Part shown: piece after piece, positions 10,154 to 18,389 of the stretch
Position numbering within the stretch: position 1 is the first letter of the stretch
Layout of the letters: each line of letters begins with the position of its first letter
DNA from: Paragemmobacter kunshanensis
GTDB taxonomy: Bacteria; Pseudomonadota; Alphaproteobacteria; Rhodobacterales; Rhodobacteraceae
Reading direction: 5' to 3'
Assembly (NCBI RefSeq): GCF_011059185.1
Contig: NZ_JAALFE010000014.1
Location: 62,001 to 126,000, forward strand
DNA: 64,000 bases
Notes under the pieces: model-generated
Seen by the model: the letters and a program-made list of their open reading frames with translations, nothing else
Databases searched by the model: none
What the model was told of the DNA's origin: nothing
Program-made: the position numbers and the translations under genes

Positions 10154-10930
10154 ATGCGTAACCTTCTTGCGGGCACAGCCCTTGTCGTGACCGGCGCCCT
10201 GGCGGGCGGCCTGACAGGCGCGCAGTCCGCGCGGGCCGAAGGCCTGATGGACATGACCGATGCCGAGCGCGCGGCCTTCGGGGCCGAGGTGCGGGCCTAT
10301 CTGCTGGAAAATCCGCAGGTGATGATCGAGGTGATGAACGCGCTGGAGATGCGCGAACAGGCGGCGGCGGCAGATCGCGACCGCCAGATGCTGGCCGATC
10401 AGGCCGAGGCGATCTTCAACGACCCGGCCTCCTGGGTGGGGGGCAATCCCGAGGGCGACATCACGGTGGTGGAATTCATCGACTATCGCTGTGGCTATTG
10501 CCGCAAGGCCTGGCAGGAGGTCGACCAGCTGGTCGAGGGGGATGGGAACATCCGTTTTGTCCTGAAGGAATTCCCGATCCTGGGTGAGGAATCGGTGCTG
10601 TCCTCGCGCTTTGCCATCGCCGTGCTGCAGCTTCACGGCGGCGAGGCCTACAAGAAGGCCCATGATGCGCTGCTGTCGCTGCGTGGCGACACCAATCCCG
10701 AGGCGCTGGCGCGGATCGCGGGGGATCTGGGCCTTGACGCCGGGCCGATCCTTGACCGGATGAACGCGCCCGAGGTGACCAAGGTGATCGAGGACAATCA
10801 CAACCTGGCGCAGATCATGGAAGTGAGTGGGACGCCCACCTTCGTGGTTGGCGGAACCATGGTGCGTGGCTATGTGCCGCTGGATGCCATGCAGCAGATC
10901 GTGGCGGAACAGCGCAAGAAGGACGGGTGA
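10154..10930 (+). CDS. DsbA family periplasmic thioredoxin-fold protein
   Basis: 258 aa exported thiol oxidoreductase. The start is the ATG at 10154 (MRNLLAGTALVV), preceded by a GGAG about 8 nt upstream; it gives a normal signal peptide ending near ARAEG, while the earlier in-frame GTG at 10115 and ATG at 10139 would bury it. After an N-terminal helical extension (about 30-85) comes the thioredoxin fold with the active site CGYC (DYRCGYCRKAW) and a cis-proline loop in VSGTPTFVVGG. This is the layout of the DsbA/Com1-like (ScsC-like) group with an N-terminal helical domain, which can oligomerise and act as an isomerase. Redox role confident, isomerase versus oxidase unknown. Confidence 0.92.
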   Translation: MRNLLAGTALVVTGALAGGLTGAQSARAEGLMDMTDAERAAFGAEVRAYLLENPQVMIEVMNALEMREQAAAADRDRQMLADQAEAIFNDPASWVGGNPEGDITVVEFIDYRCGYCRKAWQEVDQLVEGDGNIRFVLKEFPILGEESVLSSRFAIAVLQLHGGEAYKKAHDALLSLRGDTNPEALARIAGDLGLDAGPILDRMNAPEVTKVIEDNHNLAQIMEVSGTPTFVVGGTMVRGYVPLDAMQQIVAEQRKKDG

Positions 10931-10970
10931 AGGCCGGCCGACGGGAAAGGACGGGCAGGTTCCCCCTGCC

Positions 10971-12104
10971 CTATTCCGCCGCCTCGGCCGCGGCCTTTTC
11001 GGCGGCCTCGATCTGGGCCGCCTTCTTTTCCACCAGCTCGACAATATGGTCGATCATCTGGTCATTGCCGAGCTTGTGGCTCTGCTTGCCTGCAAGATAG
11101 ACCATGCCCGACCCGGCCCCGCCGCCGGTAAAGCCGATATCCGTCATCAGCGCCTCGCCCGGGCCGTTCACCACGCAGCCGATGATCGACAGCGACATCG
11201 AGGTGGTGACATGGGCCAGCCTGTCCTCAAGCGCGGAAACGGTCTTGATCACGTCAAAGCCCTGCCGCGCGCAGGACGGGCAGGAGATGATGGTGACGCC
11301 GCGATGCCGCAGGCCGAGGGATTTCAGGATCTCGAACCCCACCTTCACCTCTTCCACCGGATCGGCGGAGAGGGACACGCGGATCGTGTCGCCAATGCCC
11401 ATCCACAGGAGATTGCCCAGCCCGATGGCCGATTTCACCGTGCCGGACATCAGGCCCCCGGCCTCGGTGATGCCCAGATGGATGGGGGCATCGGTCGCCT
11501 CGGCCAGTTGCTGATAGGCGGCGGCGGCGAGGAAGACATCGGACGCTTTCACGCTGATCTTGAATTCGTGAAAATCGTTGTCCTGCAACAGCTTGATATG
11601 ATCCATCCCGGATTCGACCATGGCATCCGGACAGGGTTCGCCATATTTGTCGAGCAGGTGCTTCTCCAGCGACCCGGCATTCACGCCGATGCGGATGGAG
11701 CAGCCGTGATCGCGGGCGGCCTTGACCACCTCTTTCACGCGGCGAGCATCGCCGATATTGCCGGGATTGATGCGCAGGCAGGCGGCGCCCGCCTCGGCCG
11801 CCTCGATGGCGCGCTTGTAGTGGAAATGGATGTCGGCCACGATCGGCACCGGGCTTTCGGCCACGATCTCGCGCAGGGCGCGGGTGCTGTCCTCATCGGG
11901 GGTCGAGACGCGCACGATATCGGCCCCGGCGATGGCGGCGCGCTGGATCTGCTCCAGGGTGCCAGCGACATCGGTTGTCAGCGTGTTCGTCATGGTCTGC
12001 ACGCTGATCGGGGCATCCCCGCCGACAAGCACCTTGCCCACGCGGATCTGGCGCGATTTCCGGCGATAGATGTTGCGCCAGGGGCGCACGGCGTTCAGGG
12101 ACAT
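10971..12104 (-). CDS. ispG: (E)-4-hydroxy-3-methylbut-2-enyl-diphosphate synthase (IspG/GcpE)
   Basis: MEP-pathway enzyme, 377 aa, converting MEcPP to HMBPP for isoprenoids (quinones, carotenoids, bacteriochlorophyll tail). The start ATG is at 12104 ([16 protein letters not shown]); the region upstream is open but not IspG-like. Family marks are [12 protein letters not shown] near the N terminus, [10 protein letters not shown], and the [4Fe-4S] cysteines in [11 protein letters not shown] and [11 protein letters not shown] non-conserved Ala/Glu/Lys-rich C-terminal tail follows the core. It is 100 bp after the RodZ-like gene on the same strand and convergent with the DsbA-like gene. Confidence 0.96.
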   Translation of the reverse strand: MSLNAVRPWRNIYRRKSRQIRVGKVLVGGDAPISVQTMTNTLTTDVAGTLEQIQRAAIAGADIVRVSTPDEDSTRALREIVAESPVPIVADIHFHYKRAIEAAEAGAACLRINPGNIGDARRVKEVVKAARDHGCSIRIGVNAGSLEKHLLDKYGEPCPDAMVESGMDHIKLLQDNDFHEFKISVKASDVFLAAAAYQQLAEATDAPIHLGITEAGGLMSGTVKSAIGLGNLLWMGIGDTIRVSLSADPVEEVKVGFEILKSLGLRHRGVTIISCPSCARQGFDVIKTVSALEDRLAHVTTSMSLSIIGCVVNGPGEALMTDIGFTGGGAGSGMVYLAGKQSHKLGNDQMIDHIVELVEKKAAQIEAAEKAAAEAAE

Positions 12105-12204
12105 CTCGTCGATCCTGCTAGGGGAAATCCTGCCCCAAGACATAGACCCGCAGGCCCGCCGGAGCAACCGCCGAGAGGGCGATCCCCTGTCCGACAGTGC
12201 GGGA

Positions 12205-13449
12205 TCAATCGACCAGCGGCGCGGGTTCCACGGCGGCTTCGGCCACATTGACGAATTTCGCCAGATCGGCATCCACCGCAAGATCGGCTTCGGCGAAGGT
12301 CTGCGACAGCGTCTCGGCCGAGAGGGCCACGTTCTTTACGACCGAGGCACCGGGCGCCGCCGGGCCATAGGTGCGCCCGTTCACGGCGAAATAGACCGAA
12401 CCGGAATTGCCCGCGCGCAGGACTGGCGGTTCTTCCAGCTTGGGCACGACATAGCGTTCGCCAGCATCGAGGATCTTTTCGAAAAGCACCGTGCCATCAG
12501 CCGATTGCACGCGCACCCAGGACGGCCGCACGGCAAGCACCTCAAGCTGCGGGGTCGCGTCGGCCACGACCTGCACGGCCCCGGCTTCCACGCCGGCCTC
12601 GACCAGCGCGTCATCCACCGCATCCGCAATCGACCCGGCCTGTGCCAGATCGGCCAGAGCGCCGGTTTCACGCGGATTGATCGCGGCGATGGGACCATCG
12701 CGCGATGTCAGAACCGGCACATCCAGCGCCTGCGGGCGATAGAGACGGTCCATCAGATCGGGCTGGGCCGAGGTATCGGCCTCGGCCAGGGCGGTGGTGT
12801 CCTCCGCGCCGGGCGCGGGGGCGGCTTCGGCCACGGCGGGCGCGCGGGTCTGCACCCCGGCGAGCGGGTCGATCTCGGCCACCACGACGGGGGCCTGATC
12901 CACGGGCGCAAGCTGCACGCGCTGCACTTCCTGCAGCACTGACCAGCCGCCATAGCCGATGGCCCCGATCAGCACGGCCAGCACAAGCACGGAACCCACG
13001 GCACCCGGTTCGATCCGGGCCAGCACGCTTTCGCCCCGGGGAACGAAGGTTGCATTGGGGTTTGCCAGCGGATCGCCGAATTCCTGCGGCACGCGCTTGG
13101 CCACCATGGCCGCCGAGGAAGCGGCCGCACTCATGCCATGGGCGACGGTGAAATTCGCCTCGACACAGAACTTGCGGAAGGCCCAGTCGGGATCCATGCC
13201 CAGATAGCGCGCATAGGACCGCACATAGCCCGCAACGAAGCCCTGGGTTTCAAAGGCCGAGACATCGGCATTCTCGATCGCGGCGATATAGGTGGCCTTG
13301 ATCTTCAATTCGCGCTGGACATCGAGCAGCGATTTCCCGAGCGTGGCCCTTTCGCCGCGCATCAGGTCGCCAAGGCGCAGTTCGAAATCATCAAAGCCCT
13401 TCGGCTTTTCGACTTCGCCCGTCGAAGGTTTCGACCTCCAACCGATCAT
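12205..13449 (-). CDS. RodZ-like HTH membrane protein (HTH_25, DUF4115)
   Basis: 414 aa bitopic protein. The N-terminal cytoplasmic HTH_25 domain (about 20-95, [20 protein letters not shown]) has the RodZ fold that binds MreB in elongasome systems. It is followed by a basic linker, one transmembrane helix ([17 protein letters not shown], about residue 160), an Ala/Pro-rich periplasmic linker and a C-terminal DUF4115 domain ([20 protein letters not shown]). Start at the ATG at 13449 (MIGWRSKP). The role in rod-shape maintenance is inferred from the family. It sits between hemA and ispG on the minus strand with an A/T-rich upstream region around 13500-13540 that probably carries its promoter. 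Confidence 0.85.
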   Translation of the reverse strand: MIGWRSKPSTGEVEKPKGFDDFELRLGDLMRGERATLGKSLLDVQRELKIKATYIAAIENADVSAFETQGFVAGYVRSYARYLGMDPDWAFRKFCVEANFTVAHGMSAAASSAAMVAKRVPQEFGDPLANPNATFVPRGESVLARIEPGAVGSVLVLAVLIGAIGYGGWSVLQEVQRVQLAPVDQAPVVVAEIDPLAGVQTRAPAVAEAAPAPGAEDTTALAEADTSAQPDLMDRLYRPQALDVPVLTSRDGPIAAINPRETGALADLAQAGSIADAVDDALVEAGVEAGAVQVVADATPQLEVLAVRPSWVRVQSADGTVLFEKILDAGERYVVPKLEEPPVLRAGNSGSVYFAVNGRTYGPAAPGASVVKNVALSAETLSQTFAEADLAVDADLAKFVNVAEAAVEPAPLVD

Positions 13450-13561
13450 GCACCCCGCCCCATCACTGCCCCACTTGGCGAGCCGCAAACCCGCGACTCA
13501 TTTTCTGTCGTATTCAGCATAAACTAGCACAGGGCAAGCGATTCTGCATGTGCGCAATGGG

Positions 13562-14785
13562 TCAGGCAGAGACCTCGGCACGATTCAGCGCACAATGCCG
13601 CCACAGCGCATCCATCGCGCGGATAAGGTTGTCGATCTGCTTTGGATCATGCACCGGCGAGGGCGTGAAGCGCAGGCGTTCCGTTCCGCGCGGCACGGTG
13701 GGGAAGTTGATGGGCTGGACGTAGATGCCATACTGATCCAGCAGCATGTCCGACAGCATCTTGCAATGCACTGGATCGCCGACATGGACGGGCACGATAT
13801 GGCTGCCATGGTCGATGATCGGCAGGCCAAGCGCCTTGAGCCGGGTTTTCAGGATGCGGGCATGCAGTTGCTGGGCATCGCGCAGATGCTGGGCCGTCTT
13901 CAACTCGCGCACCGAAGCCGCGGCCCCGGCGGCCACGGCGGGCGGCAGCGAGGTGGTGAAGATGAAGCCCGGCGCATAGGAGCGGATGGCATCCACCATG
14001 CGGGCCGAGGCCGCGATATAGCCGCCGAAGACGCCATAGGCCTTGGCCAGGGTGGCATTGATGATGTCGATGCGGTGCATCTGGCCATCGCGTTCCGCCA
14101 CCCCTGCCCCGCGCGGGCCATACATGCCCACGGCATGCACTTCATCAATATAGGTCAGTGCGTTGAATTCCTTGGCAAGATCGCAGATCTCGCGGATCGG
14201 GCCGAAATCGCCATCCATCGAATAGATCGATTCGAAGGCGATCAGCTTGGGCGCCGCCGGATCATCGGCGGCCAGCAATTCCCGCAGATGCGCCACGTCA
14301 TTGTGGCGGAAGATGCGCTTGGCCCCGCCACCGCGCCGCACGCCTTCGATCATCGAGGCATGGTTGAGCGCGTCGGAATAGATGATCAGCCCCGGAAAGA
14401 TCGACCGCAGCGTCGAAAGCGTGGCGTCATTGGCGATATAGGCCGAGGAAAAGACCAGCGCCGCCTCTTTCCCGTGCAGATCGGCAAGCTCTGCCTCCAG
14501 CTGCTTGTGATAGACGGTGGTGCCCGAGATGTTGCGCGTCCCGCCCGAGCCTGCGCCGGTCGCATCCAGCGCCTCATGCATGGCGGCAAGCACCTTGGGA
14601 TGCTGGCCCATTCCCAGATAATCGTTGCCGCACCAGACGGTTATATCGCGTTCCGTGCCATCGGGGCGACGCCAGACAGCCTGCGGGAAATGCCCCTTCT
14701 TGCGAACGATGTCGATGAAGGTGCGGTAGCGGCCTTCGTCGTGCAGGCGTTGCAGGCTGGCATCCAGCGCGGCTTCGTAGTTCAT
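13562..14785 (-). CDS. hemA: 5-aminolevulinate synthase
   Basis: C4-pathway ALA synthase, 407 aa, the length of Rhodobacter HemA. It condenses glycine with succinyl-CoA to give ALA, the first step of heme and bacteriochlorophyll synthesis. Visible motifs: [26 protein letters not shown], the aspartate in [11 protein letters not shown] and the PLP lysine in [15 protein letters not shown] at 14785 ([12 protein letters not shown]). A perfect FNR box lies 142 bp upstream of the start codon, so oxygen control by FnrL is likely, as reported for Rhodobacter hemA. The upstream neighbour is a small secreted protein gene on the same strand. Confidence 0.97.
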   Translation of the reverse strand: MNYEAALDASLQRLHDEGRYRTFIDIVRKKGHFPQAVWRRPDGTERDITVWCGNDYLGMGQHPKVLAAMHEALDATGAGSGGTRNISGTTVYHKQLEAELADLHGKEAALVFSSAYIANDATLSTLRSIFPGLIIYSDALNHASMIEGVRRGGGAKRIFRHNDVAHLRELLAADDPAAPKLIAFESIYSMDGDFGPIREICDLAKEFNALTYIDEVHAVGMYGPRGAGVAERDGQMHRIDIINATLAKAYGVFGGYIAASARMVDAIRSYAPGFIFTTSLPPAVAAGAAASVRELKTAQHLRDAQQLHARILKTRLKALGLPIIDHGSHIVPVHVGDPVHCKMLSDMLLDQYGIYVQPINFPTVPRGTERLRFTPSPVHDPKQIDNLIRAMDALWRHCALNRAEVSA

Positions 14786-14926
14786 CGCGTCTCCTATCCG
14801 GCCCGGCGCGGGCCGTCCTCAGTGCGCCTTGTCCTTCGCGGCCCCGTTGGCCCCGACGCCGTGTCAGGCATCACCCCTGCGCGGCAAGCGTCTTGTCAGT
14901 CATGGAACGGCAGTCATTTGCAGACT

Positions 14927-14940
14927 TTGATATGCATCAA
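14927..14940. promoter_or_regulatory. FNR (FnrL) box upstream of hemA
   Basis: Perfect palindrome TTGAT-ATGC-ATCAA, matching the FNR/FnrL consensus TTGAT-N4-ATCAA in every defined position. It lies in the 199-bp gap between the small secreted protein gene (stop at 14985) and hemA (ATG at 14785). A class II arrangement centred at -41.5 would put the hemA transcript start near 14892 with a leader of about 107 nt. I could not recognise a strong -10 on the minus strand. Confidence 0.85.
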
Positions 14941-14984
14941 TCTGTCAAACATTCCTTGCCTTGTCCCGGGACGAGTTGCCGCAA

Positions 14985-15536
14985 TCACTCGGCAATGGCA
15001 ACGGTGCAATCCGTCGCGGCCTCCTGCTTGGCGGTGCAGGCGGCGACGGCCTCCTCCGCCGTGGCGCCAAGGCCCCAGGAACCGGTCAGGGCCGAAATCG
15101 CCAAGGCCCCGGAATAGTTCTGGAAATCCGCCGTGGCCGAGGCGGAAAGCTGCAGCGGGCGCGCCTCCCAGCCTTCGGGGCGGACCTGGGCCACGATGAC
15201 GCAATCAGCCGCGCCCTTCTTCTTGGCGTTGCATTCGGCAAGGGCGGCGGTGCTGGCGGCCTCGATCGTGTGGTGGTTGGCGGCGGCGATCGTGGCCTCG
15301 GACATCAGCCCTTCATCGGGCGAGATGGCGATGGCGGCGTAATAGGGCTGATCCTTGGCGACCATGGCCAGCATCTTGGCCTGATCCTTGGGCAACACGC
15401 CCTGGCCGTTGATTTCCACCTCGGCCGGGGCTGGCGGAAAAAGCAGCGCGGCGGCGGCATCGCCCGTGACGGCCTGCGACAGGGCGGGGCCTGCCGAAAG
15501 CAGAAGGAAGGGAACCATCATGGCGGATCTGGGCAT
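14985..15536 (-). CDS. Secreted cysteine-containing protein, DUF4189-like
   Basis: 183 aa exported protein with a signal peptide (MPRSAMMVPFLLLSAGPALS). The ATG at 15536 follows an AGAGGTG ribosome-binding site. The mature part contains two similar units, YYAAIAISPDEG...AALAECNAKKKGAADCVIV and YSGALAISALTGSWG...AVAACTAKQEAATDCTVAI, each with an A-I-S strand followed by an Ala-rich helix and a paired Cys...Cys. That is the pattern of DUF4189-type repeats. Relatives next to hemA in Rhodobacteraceae are sometimes mislabelled as ALA synthase; there is no such similarity here. Function unknown. Confidence 0.75.
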   Translation of the reverse strand: MPRSAMMVPFLLLSAGPALSQAVTGDAAAALLFPPAPAEVEINGQGVLPKDQAKMLAMVAKDQPYYAAIAISPDEGLMSEATIAAANHHTIEAASTAALAECNAKKKGAADCVIVAQVRPEGWEARPLQLSASATADFQNYSGALAISALTGSWGLGATAEEAVAACTAKQEAATDCTVAIAE

Positions 15537-15647
15537 GGCACACCTCTGCGCGGGACAACGTGGCTGTTCTAGCCTGTCGGGGCGGGTCTGGACAGGGGCA
15601 GTCGTGCTGTTAGGGTCGCGGCGCGGTTCACATTCAGGAGAAGCCCG

Positions 15648-17021
15648 ATGACCCTTGACGCAGTTCTTGCCCGTATCGACGCAGATTTGCCGCAGGCGCT
15701 GGAACGGTTGATGGCGCTCTTGCGGATCCCGTCGATTTCCACCGATCCGGCCTACAAGGCCGATTGCGCCCGGGCGGCGGACTGGCTGGCCGAGGATCTG
15801 CGGGGGCTGGGTTTCACCGCCGAAAGCCGCCCCACGCCGGGCCATCCCATGGTGGTGGGCCATGGCGGGGCGGGTGGGCGGCACCTGCTGTTCTATGGCC
15901 ATTACGACGTGCAACCCGTTGATCCGCTGGAACTTTGGGCGCGCGATCCCTTTGATCCGGCAATCGAGGAGACGGCCAAGGGCAAGGTGATCCGCGCGCG
16001 CGGCAGTTCGGATGACAAGGGCCAGCTGATGACCTTCATCGAGGCCTGCCGCGCCTGGAAGGCGGTGCATGGCAGCCTGCCCGGAAGGCTTACGATCTTT
16101 CTGGAGGGGGAAGAGGAATCGGGGTCGCCCTCGCTGATCCCCTTCATGCGGGAGAATGCCGATGAGTTGCGGGCGGACCTTGCGCTGATCTGCGATACGG
16201 GCCTGTTCGAGGATGCGGTGCCTGCGATCACCACCATGCTGCGGGGGCTGTGCAAGGCGGAATTCACCGTCCGGGCCGCGTCGCGCGATCTGCATTCGGG
16301 GATGTATGGCGGGCTGGCGCGCAATCCGATCCATGTGCTGACACGGCTGCTGGCGGGGCTGCATGATGCGAACGGGCACGTGCAAGTGCCCGGATTCTAT
16401 GACGATGTCGCCGAATTGCCCGATGAGTTGCGCGCCCAGTGGCAGGCGCTGGCCTTTGATCATGGCAAATATCTGGGGGATGTGGGCCTGTCCCTGCCCG
16501 CGGGCGAGGTGGACCGGACGCCGCTGGAAATGATCTGGTCGCGCCCCACGGCCGAGGTGAACGGGATCTGGGGCGGCTATACCGGGGCGGGGTTCAAGAC
16601 GGTGCTGCCGGGCGAGGCGCATGCGAAGGTGAGTTTCCGTCTGGTATCCCGGCAGGATCCCGAGAAGATATTGAAATCCTTCCGGAAATGGGCCGAGGCG
16701 CAGATCCCCGCGGATTGCGAGATCCTCTGGCATGACGGCATCGAGGGGTCGCCTGCCAGCGTCATGGAGATCGGCGATCCGGCCTTCGAGGCGGCGCGGC
16801 AGGCCCTGACCGAGGAATGGGGGCGGGCCGCGGCCTTTGTCGGATCGGGCGGGTCGATCCCGATCGCGGGCTATTTCAAGACGGTGCTGGGCATGGATGC
16901 CATGCTGATCGGCTTTGGCCGGGATGACGACCAGATCCACAGCCCGAACGAGAAATACGATCTGGACTGCTTCCACAAGGGAATCCGGTCCTGGGCCCGC
17001 GTCCTGGCGAGGCTGGCATGA
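15648..17021 (+). CDS. M20 family dipeptidase
   Basis: 457 aa zinc-dependent exo/dipeptidase of the M20/ArgE/DapE clan. ATG at 15648 with AGGAG upstream. Metal and catalytic motifs: YGHYDVQP, GSSDDKGQL, the general-base EGEEESGSP, the dimerisation lid starting at RDLHSGMYGG, and the C-terminal HSPNEKYDL histidine. This matches CNDP-like cytosolic dipeptidases rather than amidohydrolases. The substrate is unknown. The stop codon overlaps the start of the GNAT gene by 4 nt, so the two are co-translated. Confidence 0.92.
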   Translation: MTLDAVLARIDADLPQALERLMALLRIPSISTDPAYKADCARAADWLAEDLRGLGFTAESRPTPGHPMVVGHGGAGGRHLLFYGHYDVQPVDPLELWARDPFDPAIEETAKGKVIRARGSSDDKGQLMTFIEACRAWKAVHGSLPGRLTIFLEGEEESGSPSLIPFMRENADELRADLALICDTGLFEDAVPAITTMLRGLCKAEFTVRAASRDLHSGMYGGLARNPIHVLTRLLAGLHDANGHVQVPGFYDDVAELPDELRAQWQALAFDHGKYLGDVGLSLPAGEVDRTPLEMIWSRPTAEVNGIWGGYTGAGFKTVLPGEAHAKVSFRLVSRQDPEKILKSFRKWAEAQIPADCEILWHDGIEGSPASVMEIGDPAFEAARQALTEEWGRAAAFVGSGGSIPIAGYFKTVLGMDAMLIGFGRDDDQIHSPNEKYDLDCFHKGIRSWARVLARLA

Positions 17022-17461
17022 GCGTGGAAATCCGCGACGCAGGCCCGCAGGATGAGGCGGGCTGGCGCGAGCTTTGGCAGCAATACCTTGATTTCTATGA
17101 GGTATCCCTTGCACCCGAGGTGACGGCGGCCACCTGGGCGCGGCTGATGGATCCGGCATCGCCCGTCAAGGCGCGGCTGGCCTTTGCGGGGGGGCGGATG
17201 GCGGGATTCGCCATCCATCTGCACCATCCCTCGACCTGGGTGATCGGGGATGACTGCTATCTGGAGGATCTGTTCCTGTCGCCCGAGGCGCGCGGCAAGG
17301 GGCTGGGCCGTGCGTTGATCGAGGATCTGATGGCGCTGGCGCGGGGCAAGGGCTGGCAGCGGCTGTACTGGCATACGGATGAGACGAACAGCGTGGCGCG
17401 GCGGCTGTATGACCGGTTCACGCCTTCGGACGGGCATCTGCGCTATCGGTTGCGGCTGTGA
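17018..17461 (+). CDS. GNAT family N-acetyltransferase
   Basis: 147 aa acetyl-CoA-dependent acetyltransferase. The acetyl-CoA pocket is read in LEDLFLSPEARGKGLGRALIEDL (motif R-G-K-G-L-G), with a C-terminal beta-strand LYWHTDETNSVARRLYD typical of small-molecule or amino-group GNATs. It overlaps the dipeptidase gene by 4 nt (ATGA), suggesting one operon and perhaps action on an amino acid or dipeptide. The substrate cannot be deduced. Confidence 0.9.
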   Translation: MSVEIRDAGPQDEAGWRELWQQYLDFYEVSLAPEVTAATWARLMDPASPVKARLAFAGGRMAGFAIHLHHPSTWVIGDDCYLEDLFLSPEARGKGLGRALIEDLMALARGKGWQRLYWHTDETNSVARRLYDRFTPSDGHLRYRLRL

Positions 17462-17606
17462 GCCGCGCGCTGCGTTAATCTGCTGCGATATCAGGGGCAT
17501 GGGCCGGAGGGGCCATGCCGCGACCGGTGCAGGCTGCCGGTGCAGACGGCTGTGCATACGCCGAGGCACAGAATCGGCCGGAAAAGGCGTTAACCTTAAC
17601 CCTTTC

Positions 17607-17843
17607 CTAACCGCGGCTGAGCGCCATGCGGGCCAGTTTGGCCGCCAGGATCAGCCAGGGCAGCGCGTGGAACAGGAGATCGAAGATGTCGAGCGGGCGG
17701 GTCAGCGTGCCTGCGGCCAGCATCCGCAGCTTTTCCCAGATATGCGGTTCCGGCAAGAAGGGCGCGAGGCCAAGGGTCAGCGCCGCGATCACGGCAAGGC
17801 TGAGGGGGATCTGGTCGAGATAATGCATGAGAAACTCCGTCAT
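17607..17843 (-). CDS. Small conserved membrane protein
   Basis: 78 aa protein with two hydrophobic segments (PLSLAVIAALTLGLAPFLP and LLFHALPWLILAAKLARMAL) around a conserved centre PHIWEKLRMLAAGTLTRP. Homologues of this length and pattern are widespread and often annotated as RND transporter, although they lack any RND domain; the conserved centre makes it a real gene. The ATG at 17843 is used, with an alternative at 17828. Function unknown. It lies just downstream of the tRNA-Asp cluster on the same strand. Confidence 0.75.
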   Translation of the reverse strand: MTEFLMHYLDQIPLSLAVIAALTLGLAPFLPEPHIWEKLRMLAAGTLTRPLDIFDLLFHALPWLILAAKLARMALSRG

Positions 17844-17888
17844 GGCGGACGGCTATCATCCATGCAGGAACTTGCATCTGTGGTGAAA

Positions 17889-17965
17889 TGGCGCGGTTGA
17901 CGGGGCTCGAACCCGCGACCCCCGGCGTGACAGGCCGGTACTCTAACCGACTGAGCTACAACCGC
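17889..17965 (-). tRNA. tRNA-Asp(GTC), copy 3 of the tandem
   Basis: 77 nt including an encoded CCA. Acceptor stem GCGGTTG/CAACCGC, discriminator G, anticodon stem CCGGC/GCCGG with loop CTGTCAC giving anticodon GTC. Last of three identical copies read leftward. Confidence 0.97.
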
Positions 17966-17992
17966 GCTGGTCACATTCGGGAAAGCGGGCGG

Positions 17993-18069
17993 TGGCGCGG
18001 TTGACGGGGCTCGAACCCGCGACCCCCGGCGTGACAGGCCGGTACTCTAACCGACTGAGCTACAACCGC
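17993..18069 (-). tRNA. tRNA-Asp(GTC), copy 2 of the tandem
   Basis: Identical to the neighbouring copies, 77 nt with encoded CCA and anticodon GTC. The 27-bp spacers on both sides (18070-18096 and 17966-17992) are also identical to each other. Confidence 0.97.
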
Positions 18070-18096
18070 GCTGGTCACATTCGGGAAAGCGGGCGG

Positions 18097-18173
18097 TGGC
18101 GCGGTTGACGGGGCTCGAACCCGCGACCCCCGGCGTGACAGGCCGGTACTCTAACCGACTGAGCTACAACCGC
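18097..18173 (-). tRNA. tRNA-Asp(GTC), copy 1 of the tandem
   Basis: First transcribed copy, 77 nt, anticodon GTC, CCA encoded. A good sigma-70 promoter lies 34 bp upstream (18207-18235), so the three tRNAs are probably processed from one precursor. Confidence 0.97.
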
Positions 18174-18206
18174 GTGTCCACCGCCCGGCTTTCCGAACGT
18201 GTGGGG

Positions 18207-18235
18207 GTATTACGGAAGGGCGCGGGCGGCGTCAA
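18207..18235 (-). promoter_or_regulatory. Sigma-70 promoter of the tRNA-Asp operon
   Basis: On the minus strand TTGACG, a 17-bp spacer and TAATAC: five of six at -35 and a good -10, with optimal spacing. The predicted start is near 18200, about 27 nt before the first tRNA-Asp. Unusually consensus-like for this GC-rich genome, as expected for a tRNA operon. Confidence 0.75.
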
Positions 18236-18272
18236 GCGAGGATTGGGGAAAATTCCGGGGGAAGTGGGGAAA

Positions 18273-18389
18273 GCGAAATCTGACGCAGATTTCGCGTCGA
18301 TTTCTGCACGCAGAAATCGCCTTCCGGGCGCGGCGCCGGTTGGCGGAATTTGCGTCAAATTCCGTCGCGGTTTCTGCGTCAGAAACCGC
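18273..18389. repeat. Array of four perfect palindromes
   Basis: Four successive hairpins: 18273-18295 (10-bp arms, loop ACG), 18298-18319 (10-bp arms, loop AC), 18345-18363 (8-bp arms, loop CGT) and 18367-18389 (10-bp arms, loop CGT). All have A/T-rich arms such as GATTTC, AATTTG or GGTTTCTG around a CTGCG/GCGTCA centre. They fill the gap between the pirin stop codon (18390) and the tRNA-Asp promoter. Only the last abuts a stop codon, and none has a T tract, so they are not simply terminators. Confidence 0.85.

Larger units (their letters stand above)
17889..18173 (-). repeat. 104-bp tandem repeat carrying tRNA-Asp
   Basis: Two full 104-bp units (77-bp tRNA plus 27-bp spacer) and a third tRNA, with starts at 17889, 17993 and 18097. 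The copies are identical in tRNA and spacer by eye, pointing to recent duplication by unequal crossover or ongoing gene conversion. Confidence 0.92.

Noticed and set aside
10953-10971. Hairpin GGGCAGG/CCTGCCC between the DsbA-like gene and ispG
   Set aside because: Overlaps the ispG stop codon and lacks a T tract; could be chance.
10058-11044. Upstream in-frame extension of the aminotransferase gene
   Set aside because: Runs antisense through the DsbA-like gene; the enzyme starts properly at 10057.
17889-18173. CRISPR-like regular repeats
   Set aside because: The repeated unit is a tRNA-Asp gene with identical, not variable, spacers.
18273-18389. CRISPR array or simple terminator cluster
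   Set aside because: Palindromes differ in arms and spacing and have no constant repeat, no cas genes nearby and no T tracts.
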